Source: CAZYXZ01 sp964651395 (GTDB lineage Bacteria > Actinomycetota > Actinomycetes > BP-191). Taken from it: a stretch of DNA of 9,625 nucleotides. Location: positions 1 through 9,625 of the forward strand of contig CAZYXZ010000094.1 of the NCBI GenBank assembly GCA_964651395.1, given 5' to 3'. Below the pieces are notes generated by a model. That model saw only the letters and a program-made list of their open reading frames with translations, did no database searches and had not been told where the DNA came from. The translations under genes and the position numbers were made by a program. Of the stretch, positions 1-6,828 are shown one piece after another; position 1 is the first letter of the stretch; every line of letters starts with the position of its first letter.

Positions 1-636
1 GGGCTCGAGCCGGTCGGGGGCGACTCAGCGACGCCCACGGCCGAGGTCACCGCGGCCCCGCGGTCGCCGTCGCCCTCGAGCCCGCAGCCGGGCGCGGCGG
101 GCCCGGGGGCGGGGTCCCAGCGACCGTCCGGGTCGGCGGGGCCCACGCGGCCCGCGACCCCCTCGCGCTCGCCGTCGCCGGCCGGCCCCACGGCGTACGC
201 GATCGAGCGCGAGGTCTCGCCGGGGGGACCGGGCACCTGCCCGCACGAGACCCCGTCCCCGACCGGGTGGTGTGCCTCGCCCGACGCGATCCGCTCCGCG
301 GACGGCACGCGGCACACCCTGCGGCTCTGGCTCTGCCCGCAGGTGGCCAACGCGCCGGCGCGGCTCACCTTCGCCACCGCGCAGGAGCTGGAGCTGACCG
401 TCACCGACGCGCAGGGAGTCGAACGCTGGCGCTGGTCGGCGGGGCAGCTCTTCGCCCAGTCCTCCCATCGCATCGACATCCCGCCGCACGAGTGCGTGCT
501 GTGGGACACGCGCTACGACGACGTCGACGCGGCCGGCCGCCGGCTGCCGGCCGGCAGGTACTCGCTACGCATCACGGTGCTGGCCGAGGAGACCGACGCC
601 ACCACGGTGCCGGTGCAGACCTTCACCATCCGTTAG
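1..636 (+). CDS. Exported BsuPI-domain protein, 3' part only
   Basis: The reading frame is open from the first base and ends at TAG 634-636; the start lies outside the window, leaving 211 residues. Residues about 1-63 are a low-complexity Ser/Pro/Ala/Gly linker in which RSPSP occurs twice (residues 21-25 and 56-60), typical of a spacer between a membrane anchor or other domain and an extracellular domain. Residues about 105-211 look like a BsuPI (intracellular proteinase inhibitor) beta-sandwich: an LTF strand near 122, TVTDAQGVERWRWSAGQLFAQ at about 133-153, then a W168-centred segment and PAGRYSLRITV at about 183-193. Four cysteines (80, 91, 112, 165) could form two disulfides, fitting an extracytoplasmic location. 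Despite the family name, many BsuPI-domain proteins have no shown inhibitor activity, so the function is unknown. The next gene starts 16 bases downstream, probably in the same transcript. The frame and C-terminal domain are clear; export is inferred because the N-terminus is missing. Confidence 0.78.
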   Translation, partial: GLEPVGGDSATPTAEVTAAPRSPSPSSPQPGAAGPGAGSQRPSGSAGPTRPATPSRSPSPAGPTAYAIEREVSPGGPGTCPHETPSPTGWCASPDAIRSADGTRHTLRLWLCPQVANAPARLTFATAQELELTVTDAQGVERWRWSAGQLFAQSSHRIDIPPHECVLWDTRYDDVDAAGRRLPAGRYSLRITVLAEETDATTVPVQTFTIR

Positions 637-652
637 GGGCGAACCCGGAGCA

Positions 653-1942
653 GTGCTGCCGCGTCGATGGCGCATGAGCCGTCGCCTGCTGCCGCTCCTG
701 CTCCTCCTGCCGCTCCTCGGTGCCCACGACGTGGGAGCGAAGCCCCGGGCGATCGTGTTCGGGACGCCGGTGCTGCTCACGCCTGCCGCGGGTGGTTACG
801 AGCCGGCGGTCGCGCGCGGTCCCGGCGCGCTGATCCTCGTGACGGCGCACAAGGAGAACAGCACCCTGGTCGTGGCGCCGGATGCCGCGGACCCGGCGCT
901 GTCGCGCACCGCGTCGTGGGCGTGGTCGTCGCGCGACGGCGGCCGCACCTACACCTCGCTGCCCGTCCCGGCCGGGGTCGCGGACCCGACGGTGCCCGGC
1001 ATCGAAGGCGACATCGCCTCCGACGACGCCGGCCACATCTACCTCGCCGACATGTCGCTGGAGGACCTGCTCGTGCACCGCTGGACGCACCAGGCGGGTG
1101 TGACGACGTGGGACTACGCGACGCACCTGGTCACCGCGCGAGGGGACGACCGGCCGTGGCTCGCCGCGCACGGCAACGGCCGGCTGGTCTACCTCGCCAA
1201 CGACTCCGCCTCGCCGGCCGGCCGCTTCGCGAGCTACGCGTCGTTCGACGGCGCGCGCACCTTCGGCGAGCCCGTGGTCTTCCCCAACTCGCGCTGGTGC
1301 CGGCCGGTGGCCGACCGCTCGCCCGGGTCGCGGCGCTACTACGTCGTGTGCAGCCGCGAGGACGGCGACGGGGGCATGGCCTTCATCTCCGGCGACGACG
1401 GGCGCTCGTACGCCGAGCGGCCGCTGCCGTCGCGTGAGGGCGAGCGGTGGGAGCTCTTCCCGTCGATCGCGACGAACTCGCGCGGTCTCGTCGTCGCGAC
1501 CACGGCGACCCGGCCGGACGGCTGGGGGGCTCGCAACGAGGTGCTGCTGTACTCCTCGCGCGACCACGGCCGCACCTGGCGGCGGCGGGTGCTGCCGCTG
1601 CCGGCCGGCGAGTGGAGCTACGCATCCGTCGACCTGCTGCCCTCGGGCGGGGTTGGCTTCGCCGCGTACCACCGACCGGGCTCCGGCCAGCCATGGCGCG
1701 TCTACGCCGGAGTGTTCGGGCTCGACGGTGCGGCACCGGTCGTGCCGGTGGACTCCGCCGACGCCCCGGCCGCGCCGGCCGAGTCGCCGTACGCCTCGGG
1801 GGACCTCATGGGCTGCGCGTTCGACCGGACCGGCCGGCTCACCGTGTCGTGGACCCGGTCGGTCGTCGACGTGACCCAGCCCCTGAGCGGCGGCGGCGTG
1901 ATGCTGCACCGCGAGATCTACGCGGCGACGCAGCGACGTTAG
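653..1942 (+). CDS. Exported Asp-box (BNR/sialidase-like) beta-propeller protein
   Basis: This encodes 429 residues from GTG 653. An ATG at 674 (residue 8) would give a more compact signal peptide, MSRRLLPLLLLLPLLGA, with likely cleavage after VGA at residue 29. Neither start has a good Shine-Dalgarno: GGAG at 647-650 is only 2 bases from the GTG. The mature part carries at least four Asp-box motifs of the S-x-D-x-G-x-T-W type: SSRDGGRTY (92-100), SFDGARTF (197-204), SGDDGRSY (246-253) and SSRDHGRTW (301-309). Their spacing fits blades of a 6-bladed sialidase-like propeller. I do not see a clear FRIP-type arginine motif or the Tyr/Glu pair of true sialidases, so glycosidase activity is not supported; a binding or structural secreted protein is as likely. 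Cys216, Cys233 and Cys388 are present. It probably shares a transcript with the preceding BsuPI-domain gene. Its stop codon overlaps that of the convergent synthetase gene. Confidence 0.86.
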   Translation: MLPRRWRMSRRLLPLLLLLPLLGAHDVGAKPRAIVFGTPVLLTPAAGGYEPAVARGPGALILVTAHKENSTLVVAPDAADPALSRTASWAWSSRDGGRTYTSLPVPAGVADPTVPGIEGDIASDDAGHIYLADMSLEDLLVHRWTHQAGVTTWDYATHLVTARGDDRPWLAAHGNGRLVYLANDSASPAGRFASYASFDGARTFGEPVVFPNSRWCRPVADRSPGSRRYYVVCSREDGDGGMAFISGDDGRSYAERPLPSREGERWELFPSIATNSRGLVVATTATRPDGWGARNEVLLYSSRDHGRTWRRRVLPLPAGEWSYASVDLLPSGGVGFAAYHRPGSGQPWRVYAGVFGLDGAAPVVPVDSADAPAAPAESPYASGDLMGCAFDRTGRLTVSWTRSVVDVTQPLSGGGVMLHREIYAATQRR

Positions 1943-4035
1943 CGCGTGATCAGCGCGTCCAGGGCGACGGCGCCCTTGGGCAGCACGACGACCGGGTTGA
2001 GGTCGAGCTCGCTGACCTCGGCAGCCAGGTCCATGCCGAGCGCCTGCACCTTCATGACGACGTCGACCAGCGCGTCGATGTCGGCCTTCGGCTTCCCGCG
2101 CGCGCCCTGCAGCAGTGGGAGCCCGCGCAGCTCGTGCACCATGCGCCGCGCCTCGTCGTCGCCGAACGGCGGCACCCGGAACGCGACGTCCTTGAGCACC
2201 TCGACGAACACGCCGCCCAGCCCGACCACGACGACCGGGCCGAACAGGTCGTCGCGCGACAGGCCGACGATCGTCTCCACGCCGCCGGTGACCATCGCGC
2301 CGACCAGCACGTCGGCCCTGGGCGCGGCCGCGACCAGCTCCCGGTACGCCGACCGCACCTGCGCCGCCGTGCCCAGCCCGAGCTTCACGAGGCCCAGCTC
2401 CGACTTGTGCAGCAGGTCGGGTGAGCAGGACTTGAGCACCACCGGGTAGCCGATCCGCTCCGCCGCGCGCACCGCGGCCTCGGCCGACGACACCAGCTCC
2501 TCGCGCGGCACCGCGATCCCGTACGCGGCGACCAGCTGCTTCGCGTCGTACTCCGACAGGGGTCCGCGCGAGAGCACCTCGCGCGCGGTTGTCGCGGCCG
2601 GCGACGCCTCCCGCGGCGCGGCCGTGAACGGGGACCGGTAACGCGCCCTCCACTCGTGGTAGTCGAGGTAGGAGCGCACCGCGGTCACGCAGTTGCCGAA
2701 GGTCCGGAACACCGACACCTTCGACGAGCTGAGCAGGATGTCGCGGTACGCCGGCTCCAGGCCCACCGGCGAGCCCCAGATGACGCACACCGGCTTGCCG
2801 GTCGTCTCGGCCACGTCGACCAGGTCCTGCGCCAGCCGGTCGCTCATCGGCGGGAACGCGCCCGTGATCGGTGCGATCAGCACACCCACGTCGGGGTCGG
2901 CCATGAGGACGTCGAGGATCTTGCGGCCGCGCTCGTCGCCGACCGGATGCCCGCCGTTGTCAACCGGGTTGGAGACGCGCAGGTAGCGCGGGATCCACTC
3001 GTAGAGCGTCTCCTGCGTCGCGCTCGACAGCGTCGGGATGCGCAGCCCGGCCTCGGCGCACAAGTCCGCCATGTGGGCACCCGTGCCGCCGGAGATCGCG
3101 TAGATGCACACCCCGTCGGCGGTCGGCGGGCCGCTGCGCGCGAGCAGCTGCGCGGTGTCGACCAGCTCGTCCAGCCCGCTCACCCGCGTGACGCCGGCCT
3201 GCCGCAGCGCCGCCGAGACCACGGCGTCCGACCCGGTCAGCTTGCCGGTGTGCGACGAGGCCATCGACCGGCCCTCGTCCGTGCGTCCCACCTTCACCGT
3301 CACGATCGGCACGCCGTGCGCCGCCGCCGCGTCGGCGGCCAGCAGCAGCGTGCGCCCGTTCTTGAACCCCTCGATGTACGCCGCCACGACGCCGATCTCC
3401 GGCTGCGCGGCGAACCACGCCGCGAAGTCGGCGAACTCCAGGTCCGCCTCGTTCCCCGTCGGCGCCCAGTGCGACACCCGGATGCCGATCTCCTGCGCCT
3501 GGAACACGGGGCGGCCCTGGTGACCGCTCTGCGAGATCAGCGCGATGGCCGGCCCGGCCAGGTCGTCGCGGAACGTCTCGAACGCGTTGAGGTTCGTGTT
3601 CGGCCCGATCAGCCGCGTCTCGCTGCCGTCGAGCACCGCCGCTAGTCGGTCCTGCGCGGCCGCGCCGTCGGCGCCCAGCTCGGCGAAACCGGCCGCGAAG
3701 ATGACCGCGAAGCCCGCCTTCCGCTCCACAGCCTGCTCGAGTGCCGGCAACGGTTCACCGACCAACAGCACTGCGACGTCGATGTCGTCCGGCACCTCGA
3801 GAAGCGACGGATAGCAGGTCAGCCCGTCGACCGTCTCGCGGCCGGGATTGACCGGGTGCACGGTCGCGCCGCGTGCGGCGCCCCAGTCGCGCAGCCGGTT
3901 CCAGATGCCGGTGTTCGGCTTGCCCGGGGTGTCCGACGCCCCGACGACGGCGACCACCTTCGGCGAGAAGAACCGCGCGAGGTCCACGGGTTCGAGGGCC
4001 AGCGGGCGACCGCTGACATCCACCTCTACGGTCAC
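1939..4035 (-). CDS. Fused acyl-CoA synthetase, NDP-forming (acetate--CoA ligase family)
   Basis: This 698-residue protein is predicted to interconvert acyl-CoA + ADP + Pi with acid + CoA + ATP in the cytosol. Domains in order: an N-terminal CoA-binding Rossmann fold (about 22-150, with VVAVVGASDTPGKPNTGIW), succinyl-CoA-synthetase-like flavodoxin folds (about 160-460, with SQSG at 168-171 and ISGGTGA at 314-320), and a C-terminal ATP-grasp domain (about 480-698). His262 in SSHTGKLTGSD matches the alpha phosphohistidine. His543 in SPDLLHKSELG matches the beta-domain histidine that relays phosphate. GLGGVFVEVLKD (606-617) and ELDLNPVVV (677-685) are typical ATP-grasp elements. No key residue appears lost. 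The start is GTG at 4035-4033, which overlaps the TGA of the upstream thiolase gene as GTGA; the frame stays open further upstream, but only as a shadow of that gene. No Shine-Dalgarno is visible, which fits translational coupling. The substrate is unknown; linkage to thiolases suggests short or branched acyl-CoAs from chain degradation rather than acetate alone. Confidence 0.95.
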   Translation of the reverse strand: MTVEVDVSGRPLALEPVDLARFFSPKVVAVVGASDTPGKPNTGIWNRLRDWGAARGATVHPVNPGRETVDGLTCYPSLLEVPDDIDVAVLLVGEPLPALEQAVERKAGFAVIFAAGFAELGADGAAAQDRLAAVLDGSETRLIGPNTNLNAFETFRDDLAGPAIALISQSGHQGRPVFQAQEIGIRVSHWAPTGNEADLEFADFAAWFAAQPEIGVVAAYIEGFKNGRTLLLAADAAAAHGVPIVTVKVGRTDEGRSMASSHTGKLTGSDAVVSAALRQAGVTRVSGLDELVDTAQLLARSGPPTADGVCIYAISGGTGAHMADLCAEAGLRIPTLSSATQETLYEWIPRYLRVSNPVDNGGHPVGDERGRKILDVLMADPDVGVLIAPITGAFPPMSDRLAQDLVDVAETTGKPVCVIWGSPVGLEPAYRDILLSSSKVSVFRTFGNCVTAVRSYLDYHEWRARYRSPFTAAPREASPAATTAREVLSRGPLSEYDAKQLVAAYGIAVPREELVSSAEAAVRAAERIGYPVVLKSCSPDLLHKSELGLVKLGLGTAAQVRSAYRELVAAAPRADVLVGAMVTGGVETIVGLSRDDLFGPVVVVGLGGVFVEVLKDVAFRVPPFGDDEARRMVHELRGLPLLQGARGKPKADIDALVDVVMKVQALGMDLAAEVSELDLNPVVVLPKGAVALDALITR

Positions 4036-5219
4036 CGGCGGACGAGGACGGCGGAGCCGTGGCCGAACAGGCCCTGGTTGGCCGAGATGCCGACGGTCGC
4101 GTTCTCGACCTGACGGCCGGTGGCCTGGCCGCGCAGCTGCCAGGTCAGCTCGCACACCTGCGCGATCGCCTGCGCCGGCACCGCCTCGCCGAAGCAGGCC
4201 AGCCCGCCGGACGGGTTCACCGGCACGCGCCCACCGAGGGCAGTGTCGCCGTCGTTGATCAGCCGTTCCGCCTCGCCGGTCTTGCAGAGCCCGAGGTTCT
4301 CGTACCAGTCCAGCTCGAGCGCGGTCGACAGGTCGTAGACCTCCGCGACCGACACGTCGTCCGGTGAGACGCCGGCCTCCTCGTACGCCGCCGCGCCGAT
4401 CGAGTCCTTGAAGGTCAGCGGCGGGTGCGCGACGGCCACGGCGGAGTCGGTCGCGAAGTTGGGCATCTCGATGATCGTGTTGGGAAACCGCGGCGTGACC
4501 GTGGAGATCGCGCCGATCCGCACCGGCGACGTCGTGCCGTGCTTCGCGGCGAAGGCAAGAGACGACAGCACGATGGCCGCGCCGCCGTCCGACGTCGCGC
4601 AGATGTCGAGCAGGCGCAGCGGGTCGGCGACGACCGGGGAGTCCATGACCTCCTGGGCCGTCACCTCCTTGCGGTAGCGCGCGTTCGGGTTGGCCAGGCC
4701 GTGGCGCGCGTTCTTCACCTTCACCTTCGCGAAGTCCTCGCGGGTCGCGCCGTAGAGGTCCATGCGCCGGCGCGCGTAGAGCGCGAAGTACGCCGGATTG
4801 GTCATGCCGAGCAGCCGGAAGCGCAGCCAGTCCGGATCGTCCGGGCGGTCGCCGCCGACCGGCGCGAGGAAGCCCTTCGGCGTCGTGTCCGCGCCGACGA
4901 CCAGCGCGACGTCGACCAGGCCGGCGAGGATCTGCGCGCGCGCCATGTTCAGCGCCTGGGCGCCCGACGCGCAGGCGGCGTAGCAGGTGGCCACCTTCGC
5001 GCCGCTCCAGCCGAGCGCCTGCGCGAAGGTCGCGCCCGCGACGTAGCCGGGGTAGCCGTTGCGGATCGTCTCCGCGCCGACGACGAGCTGCATGTCGGTC
5101 CAGGCCAGCCCGGCGTCGCGCAGGGCGTCCTTCGCGGCGACCAGCCCGTACTCCGTGAACGGCTTCCCCCACTTGCCCCAGGGGTGCATGCCGACCCCGA
5201 GGATCGCGACGTCTGTCAC
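4032..5219 (-). CDS. Lipid-transfer (SCP-x/Ltp) type thiolase-superfamily enzyme
   Basis: This 395-residue protein has the thiolase fold of the lipid-transfer/SCP-x group, without a fused sterol-carrier domain. The nucleophile is visible as Cys83 in CYAACASGAQAL. The other catalytic blocks are altered: the HDCF/NEAF position reads AEVYDLS (Tyr295), the GHP block reads ACFGEAVPA (Glu345 in place of His), and the C-terminal CxGGG block reads NQGLFGHGS. It may therefore not be an ordinary thiolase. From memory it closely resembles mycobacterial proteins annotated as nonspecific lipid-transfer proteins (Rv1627c type), which are also paired with a DUF35 gene, and it shares the Y-D and G-E-A signatures with the steroid retro-aldolase Ltp2. 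Expected role: C-C bond cleavage or formation on an acyl-CoA, as a complex with the DUF35 protein encoded just upstream. The start is GTG 5219-5217, overlapping the DUF35 stop as GTGA; an upstream in-frame start at 5267 would lie inside DUF35 and lacks family similarity. Confidence 0.93.
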   Translation of the reverse strand: MTDVAILGVGMHPWGKWGKPFTEYGLVAAKDALRDAGLAWTDMQLVVGAETIRNGYPGYVAGATFAQALGWSGAKVATCYAACASGAQALNMARAQILAGLVDVALVVGADTTPKGFLAPVGGDRPDDPDWLRFRLLGMTNPAYFALYARRRMDLYGATREDFAKVKVKNARHGLANPNARYRKEVTAQEVMDSPVVADPLRLLDICATSDGGAAIVLSSLAFAAKHGTTSPVRIGAISTVTPRFPNTIIEMPNFATDSAVAVAHPPLTFKDSIGAAAYEEAGVSPDDVSVAEVYDLSTALELDWYENLGLCKTGEAERLINDGDTALGGRVPVNPSGGLACFGEAVPAQAIAQVCELTWQLRGQATGRQVENATVGISANQGLFGHGSAVLVRR

Positions 5220-5671
5220 TGTGGGGCCGGCACGGTTGCGTCGGACTGCACAGGCTGCCACCGCCACACGATGCGCTCGCCGTCGTCGTCGGAGAACAGC
5301 GTGCCGAGAGTCAGCTCGACCTCCTGGCCGACCTTCAGGTCCTCGACGGTGACCCCCTCGACCACCTGGCCGAGGATCACCAGCTGCTCAGCCGCGAGCT
5401 CGACGGCGGCGAGGCAGAACGGCTCGAACGGGTCGGTCGTGGCGATATACGGAGCAGGCGGCTGGTAGCACGCGTTGGTGTAAGACCAGATCGTGCCGCG
5501 GTTGCTCAGCGGCACGATCTGGAGCTCGGTGCCCTCGCACTCGGGGTTGGGGCAGTGGGCCTCGCGAGGGGGGAAGACCACCGTGGAGCAGGTCGTGCAC
5601 CTGCCGCCCAGCAGCCGCGGCTCGTCGCCGAGGGTGAACCACCCCTCGACGGCCGGGATCTGCGCGGGCAC
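5216..5671 (-). CDS. DUF35 Zn-ribbon/OB-fold protein, acyl-CoA-binding partner of the Ltp-type enzyme
   Basis: This 151-residue stand-alone DUF35 protein has a rubredoxin-like zinc ribbon with Cys25, Cys28, Cys40 and Cys45 (CTTC ... CPNPEC), followed by an OB-fold from about residue 58 (GTIWSYTNACYQPPAPYI) to 140, including the hydrophobic strand LVILGQVVEGV. Known DUF35 proteins such as the ChsH2 C-terminal domain bind Ltp-type thiolase-fold enzymes and are needed for their stability and activity; the adjacent, overlapping Ltp-type gene makes the same partnership likely here. No MaoC/hydratase domain is fused. The start is GTG 5671-5669, two bases after the TAG of the upstream FadA-type gene. 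The frame is open upstream, but the extra 69 residues are an Arg/Gly/His-rich shadow of the thiolase gene. MPAQIPAVEGWFTLGDEP is a typical family N-terminus. GGAG directly abuts the start, too close to act as a normal ribosome site, so reinitiation after the upstream stop is likely. Confidence 0.93.
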   Translation of the reverse strand: MPAQIPAVEGWFTLGDEPRLLGGRCTTCSTVVFPPREAHCPNPECEGTELQIVPLSNRGTIWSYTNACYQPPAPYIATTDPFEPFCLAAVELAAEQLVILGQVVEGVTVEDLKVGQEVELTLGTLFSDDDGERIVWRWQPVQSDATVPAPQ

Positions 5672-5673
5672 TC

Positions 5674-6828
5674 CTAGAGCCGCTCGATGATGGTGACGTT
5701 GGCCTGGCCGCCGCCCTCGCACATCGTCTGCAGGCCGTAGCGGCTGCCGGTGCGCTCCAGCTCGTTGAGCAGCGTCGTCATGAGCCGGGCCCCCGTGGCG
5801 CCGAGCGGGTGGCCGAGCGCGATGGCCCCGCCGTTGACGTTCACCTTTGCGAGGTCCGCGCCGGTCTCCTTCTGCCACGCGAGGACGACGGGTGCGAACG
5901 CCTCGTTGATCTCGACGAGGTCGATGTCGTCCAGCGTCATTCCGGCCTTCTCCAGCGCGTACTTCGTCGCGGGGATAGGGCCGGTGAGCATCAGGATCGG
6001 GTCGTCGCCGCGGACTGAGAGGTGGTGGATGCGCGCCCGCGGTGTCAGGTTGTGGTCCTTGACCGCCTGCTCGGAGGCGATGAGCAACGCCGCCGCGCCG
6101 TCCGAGATCTGGCTGGCGACCGCCGCAGTGATGACACCGCCGGGCATGAGCACGGGCAGCGCGGCCAGCTTCTCCGCCGTCGAGCCGCGCCGCGGGCCCT
6201 CGTCGACGCTGACCCCCTCGAGCGGGGCGATCTCCTTCGCGAACTTGCCGGCGTCGATCGCCTCGAGCGCCCGGCGGTGCGACTCGAGCGCGAAGGCCTC
6301 GAGCTGCTCACGGGAGAGTTCCCACTTCTTGGCGATCTGCTCGGCGCCGTAGAACTGGTTGACCGGCTGGTCGCCGTAGCGCTTCACCCAGCCGGTCGAG
6401 CCGCTGAACGGGTCCGTGATGCCGAACTTGTCCTTGGCGATCGAGAAGGCGGAGCCGATCGGGATCTGCGACATGTTCTGCACGCCGCCGGCGACCACGA
6501 GGTCCTGCGTGCCGGACATCACGCCCTGCGCGGCGAAGTGGATGGCCTGCTGCGAGGAGCCGCACTGCCGGTCGATCGTCGTACCGGGCACGTGCTCGGG
6601 CAGCCCCGCGGCCAGCCAGCAGGTGCGGGCGATGTCGCCGGCCTGGGTGCCGATCGTGTCGAGACAGCCGAACACGACGTCCTCGACCGCGCCGGGGTCG
6701 ACACCCGTGCGGTCCATGAGGGCGTTGAGGATGTGCGCCCCTAGATCGGCCGGATGGACCTGCGCCAGCCCACCGTTCTTCTTGCCCACGGGTGTGCGGA
6801 CCGCATCGACGATGTATGCCTCAGCCAT
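5674..6828 (-). CDS. Acetyl-CoA C-acetyltransferase (thiolase II), FadA6-like
   Basis: This complete 384-residue thiolase is predicted to cleave a 3-ketoacyl-CoA with CoA to give acetyl-CoA and a shortened acyl-CoA, or the reverse. All catalytic blocks are intact: nucleophile Cys89 in DRQCGSSQQA, NEAF at 308-311, His340 in ALGHPLGATGARL, and Cys370 in MCEGGGQAN. The N-terminus AYIVDAVRTPVGKKNGG and the C-terminus NVTIIERL match actinobacterial degradative thiolases; from memory the closest match is mycobacterial FadA6, which acts in late steroid ring degradation, but this subfamily is broad and the substrate cannot be fixed from sequence. The start is ATG 6828. There is no usable Shine-Dalgarno (GGGG ends 1 base before the ATG). 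Instead a -10-like TAAACT sits 6 bases upstream with an inverted repeat beside it, so the gene may be translated from a leaderless mRNA. Its first 8 bases overlap the end of the alpha/beta hydrolase gene. It leads the likely co-transcribed thiolase, DUF35, Ltp and synthetase block. Confidence 0.95.
   Translation of the reverse strand: MAEAYIVDAVRTPVGKKNGGLAQVHPADLGAHILNALMDRTGVDPGAVEDVVFGCLDTIGTQAGDIARTCWLAAGLPEHVPGTTIDRQCGSSQQAIHFAAQGVMSGTQDLVVAGGVQNMSQIPIGSAFSIAKDKFGITDPFSGSTGWVKRYGDQPVNQFYGAEQIAKKWELSREQLEAFALESHRRALEAIDAGKFAKEIAPLEGVSVDEGPRRGSTAEKLAALPVLMPGGVITAAVASQISDGAAALLIASEQAVKDHNLTPRARIHHLSVRGDDPILMLTGPIPATKYALEKAGMTLDDIDLVEINEAFAPVVLAWQKETGADLAKVNVNGGAIALGHPLGATGARLMTTLLNELERTGSRYGLQTMCEGGGQANVTIIERL

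Noticed and set aside
61..180. Repeated TCGCCGTCGCC in the linker of the first gene
   Set aside because: It encodes RSPSP twice in a low-complexity stalk. It is explained by protein composition rather than a DNA repeat element.
1961..1976. Hairpin AGGGCG-ACGG-CGCCCT 18 bases after the propeller stop
   Set aside because: A six-pair stem could end the + strand transcript, but there is no T-run, it lies in conserved synthetase codons (PKGAV), and such stems are frequent by chance at this base composition.
623..2788. Long - strand open frame of 721 codons opposite the propeller gene
   Set aside because: Low-complexity Arg/Gly/Val product. The + strand frame has a signal peptide and Asp boxes, and the synthetase is clearly in another - strand frame.
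4033..5172. Upstream extension of the synthetase frame to a start at 5172
   Set aside because: The added 379 residues are an Arg/Gly-rich shadow of the Ltp-type gene. Family similarity begins at GTG 4035, which overlaps the upstream stop.
4425..5468. + strand open frame of 347 codons across the Ltp/DUF35 genes
   Set aside because: Antisense shadow with no domain. The opposite strand carries clear thiolase and zinc-ribbon motifs.
5889..5926. Inverted repeat CCTCGT...ACGAGG inside the FadA-type gene
   Set aside because: It is in the middle of conserved coding sequence (around the NEAF block), with an 8-base loop and no promoter context. It is likely chance.
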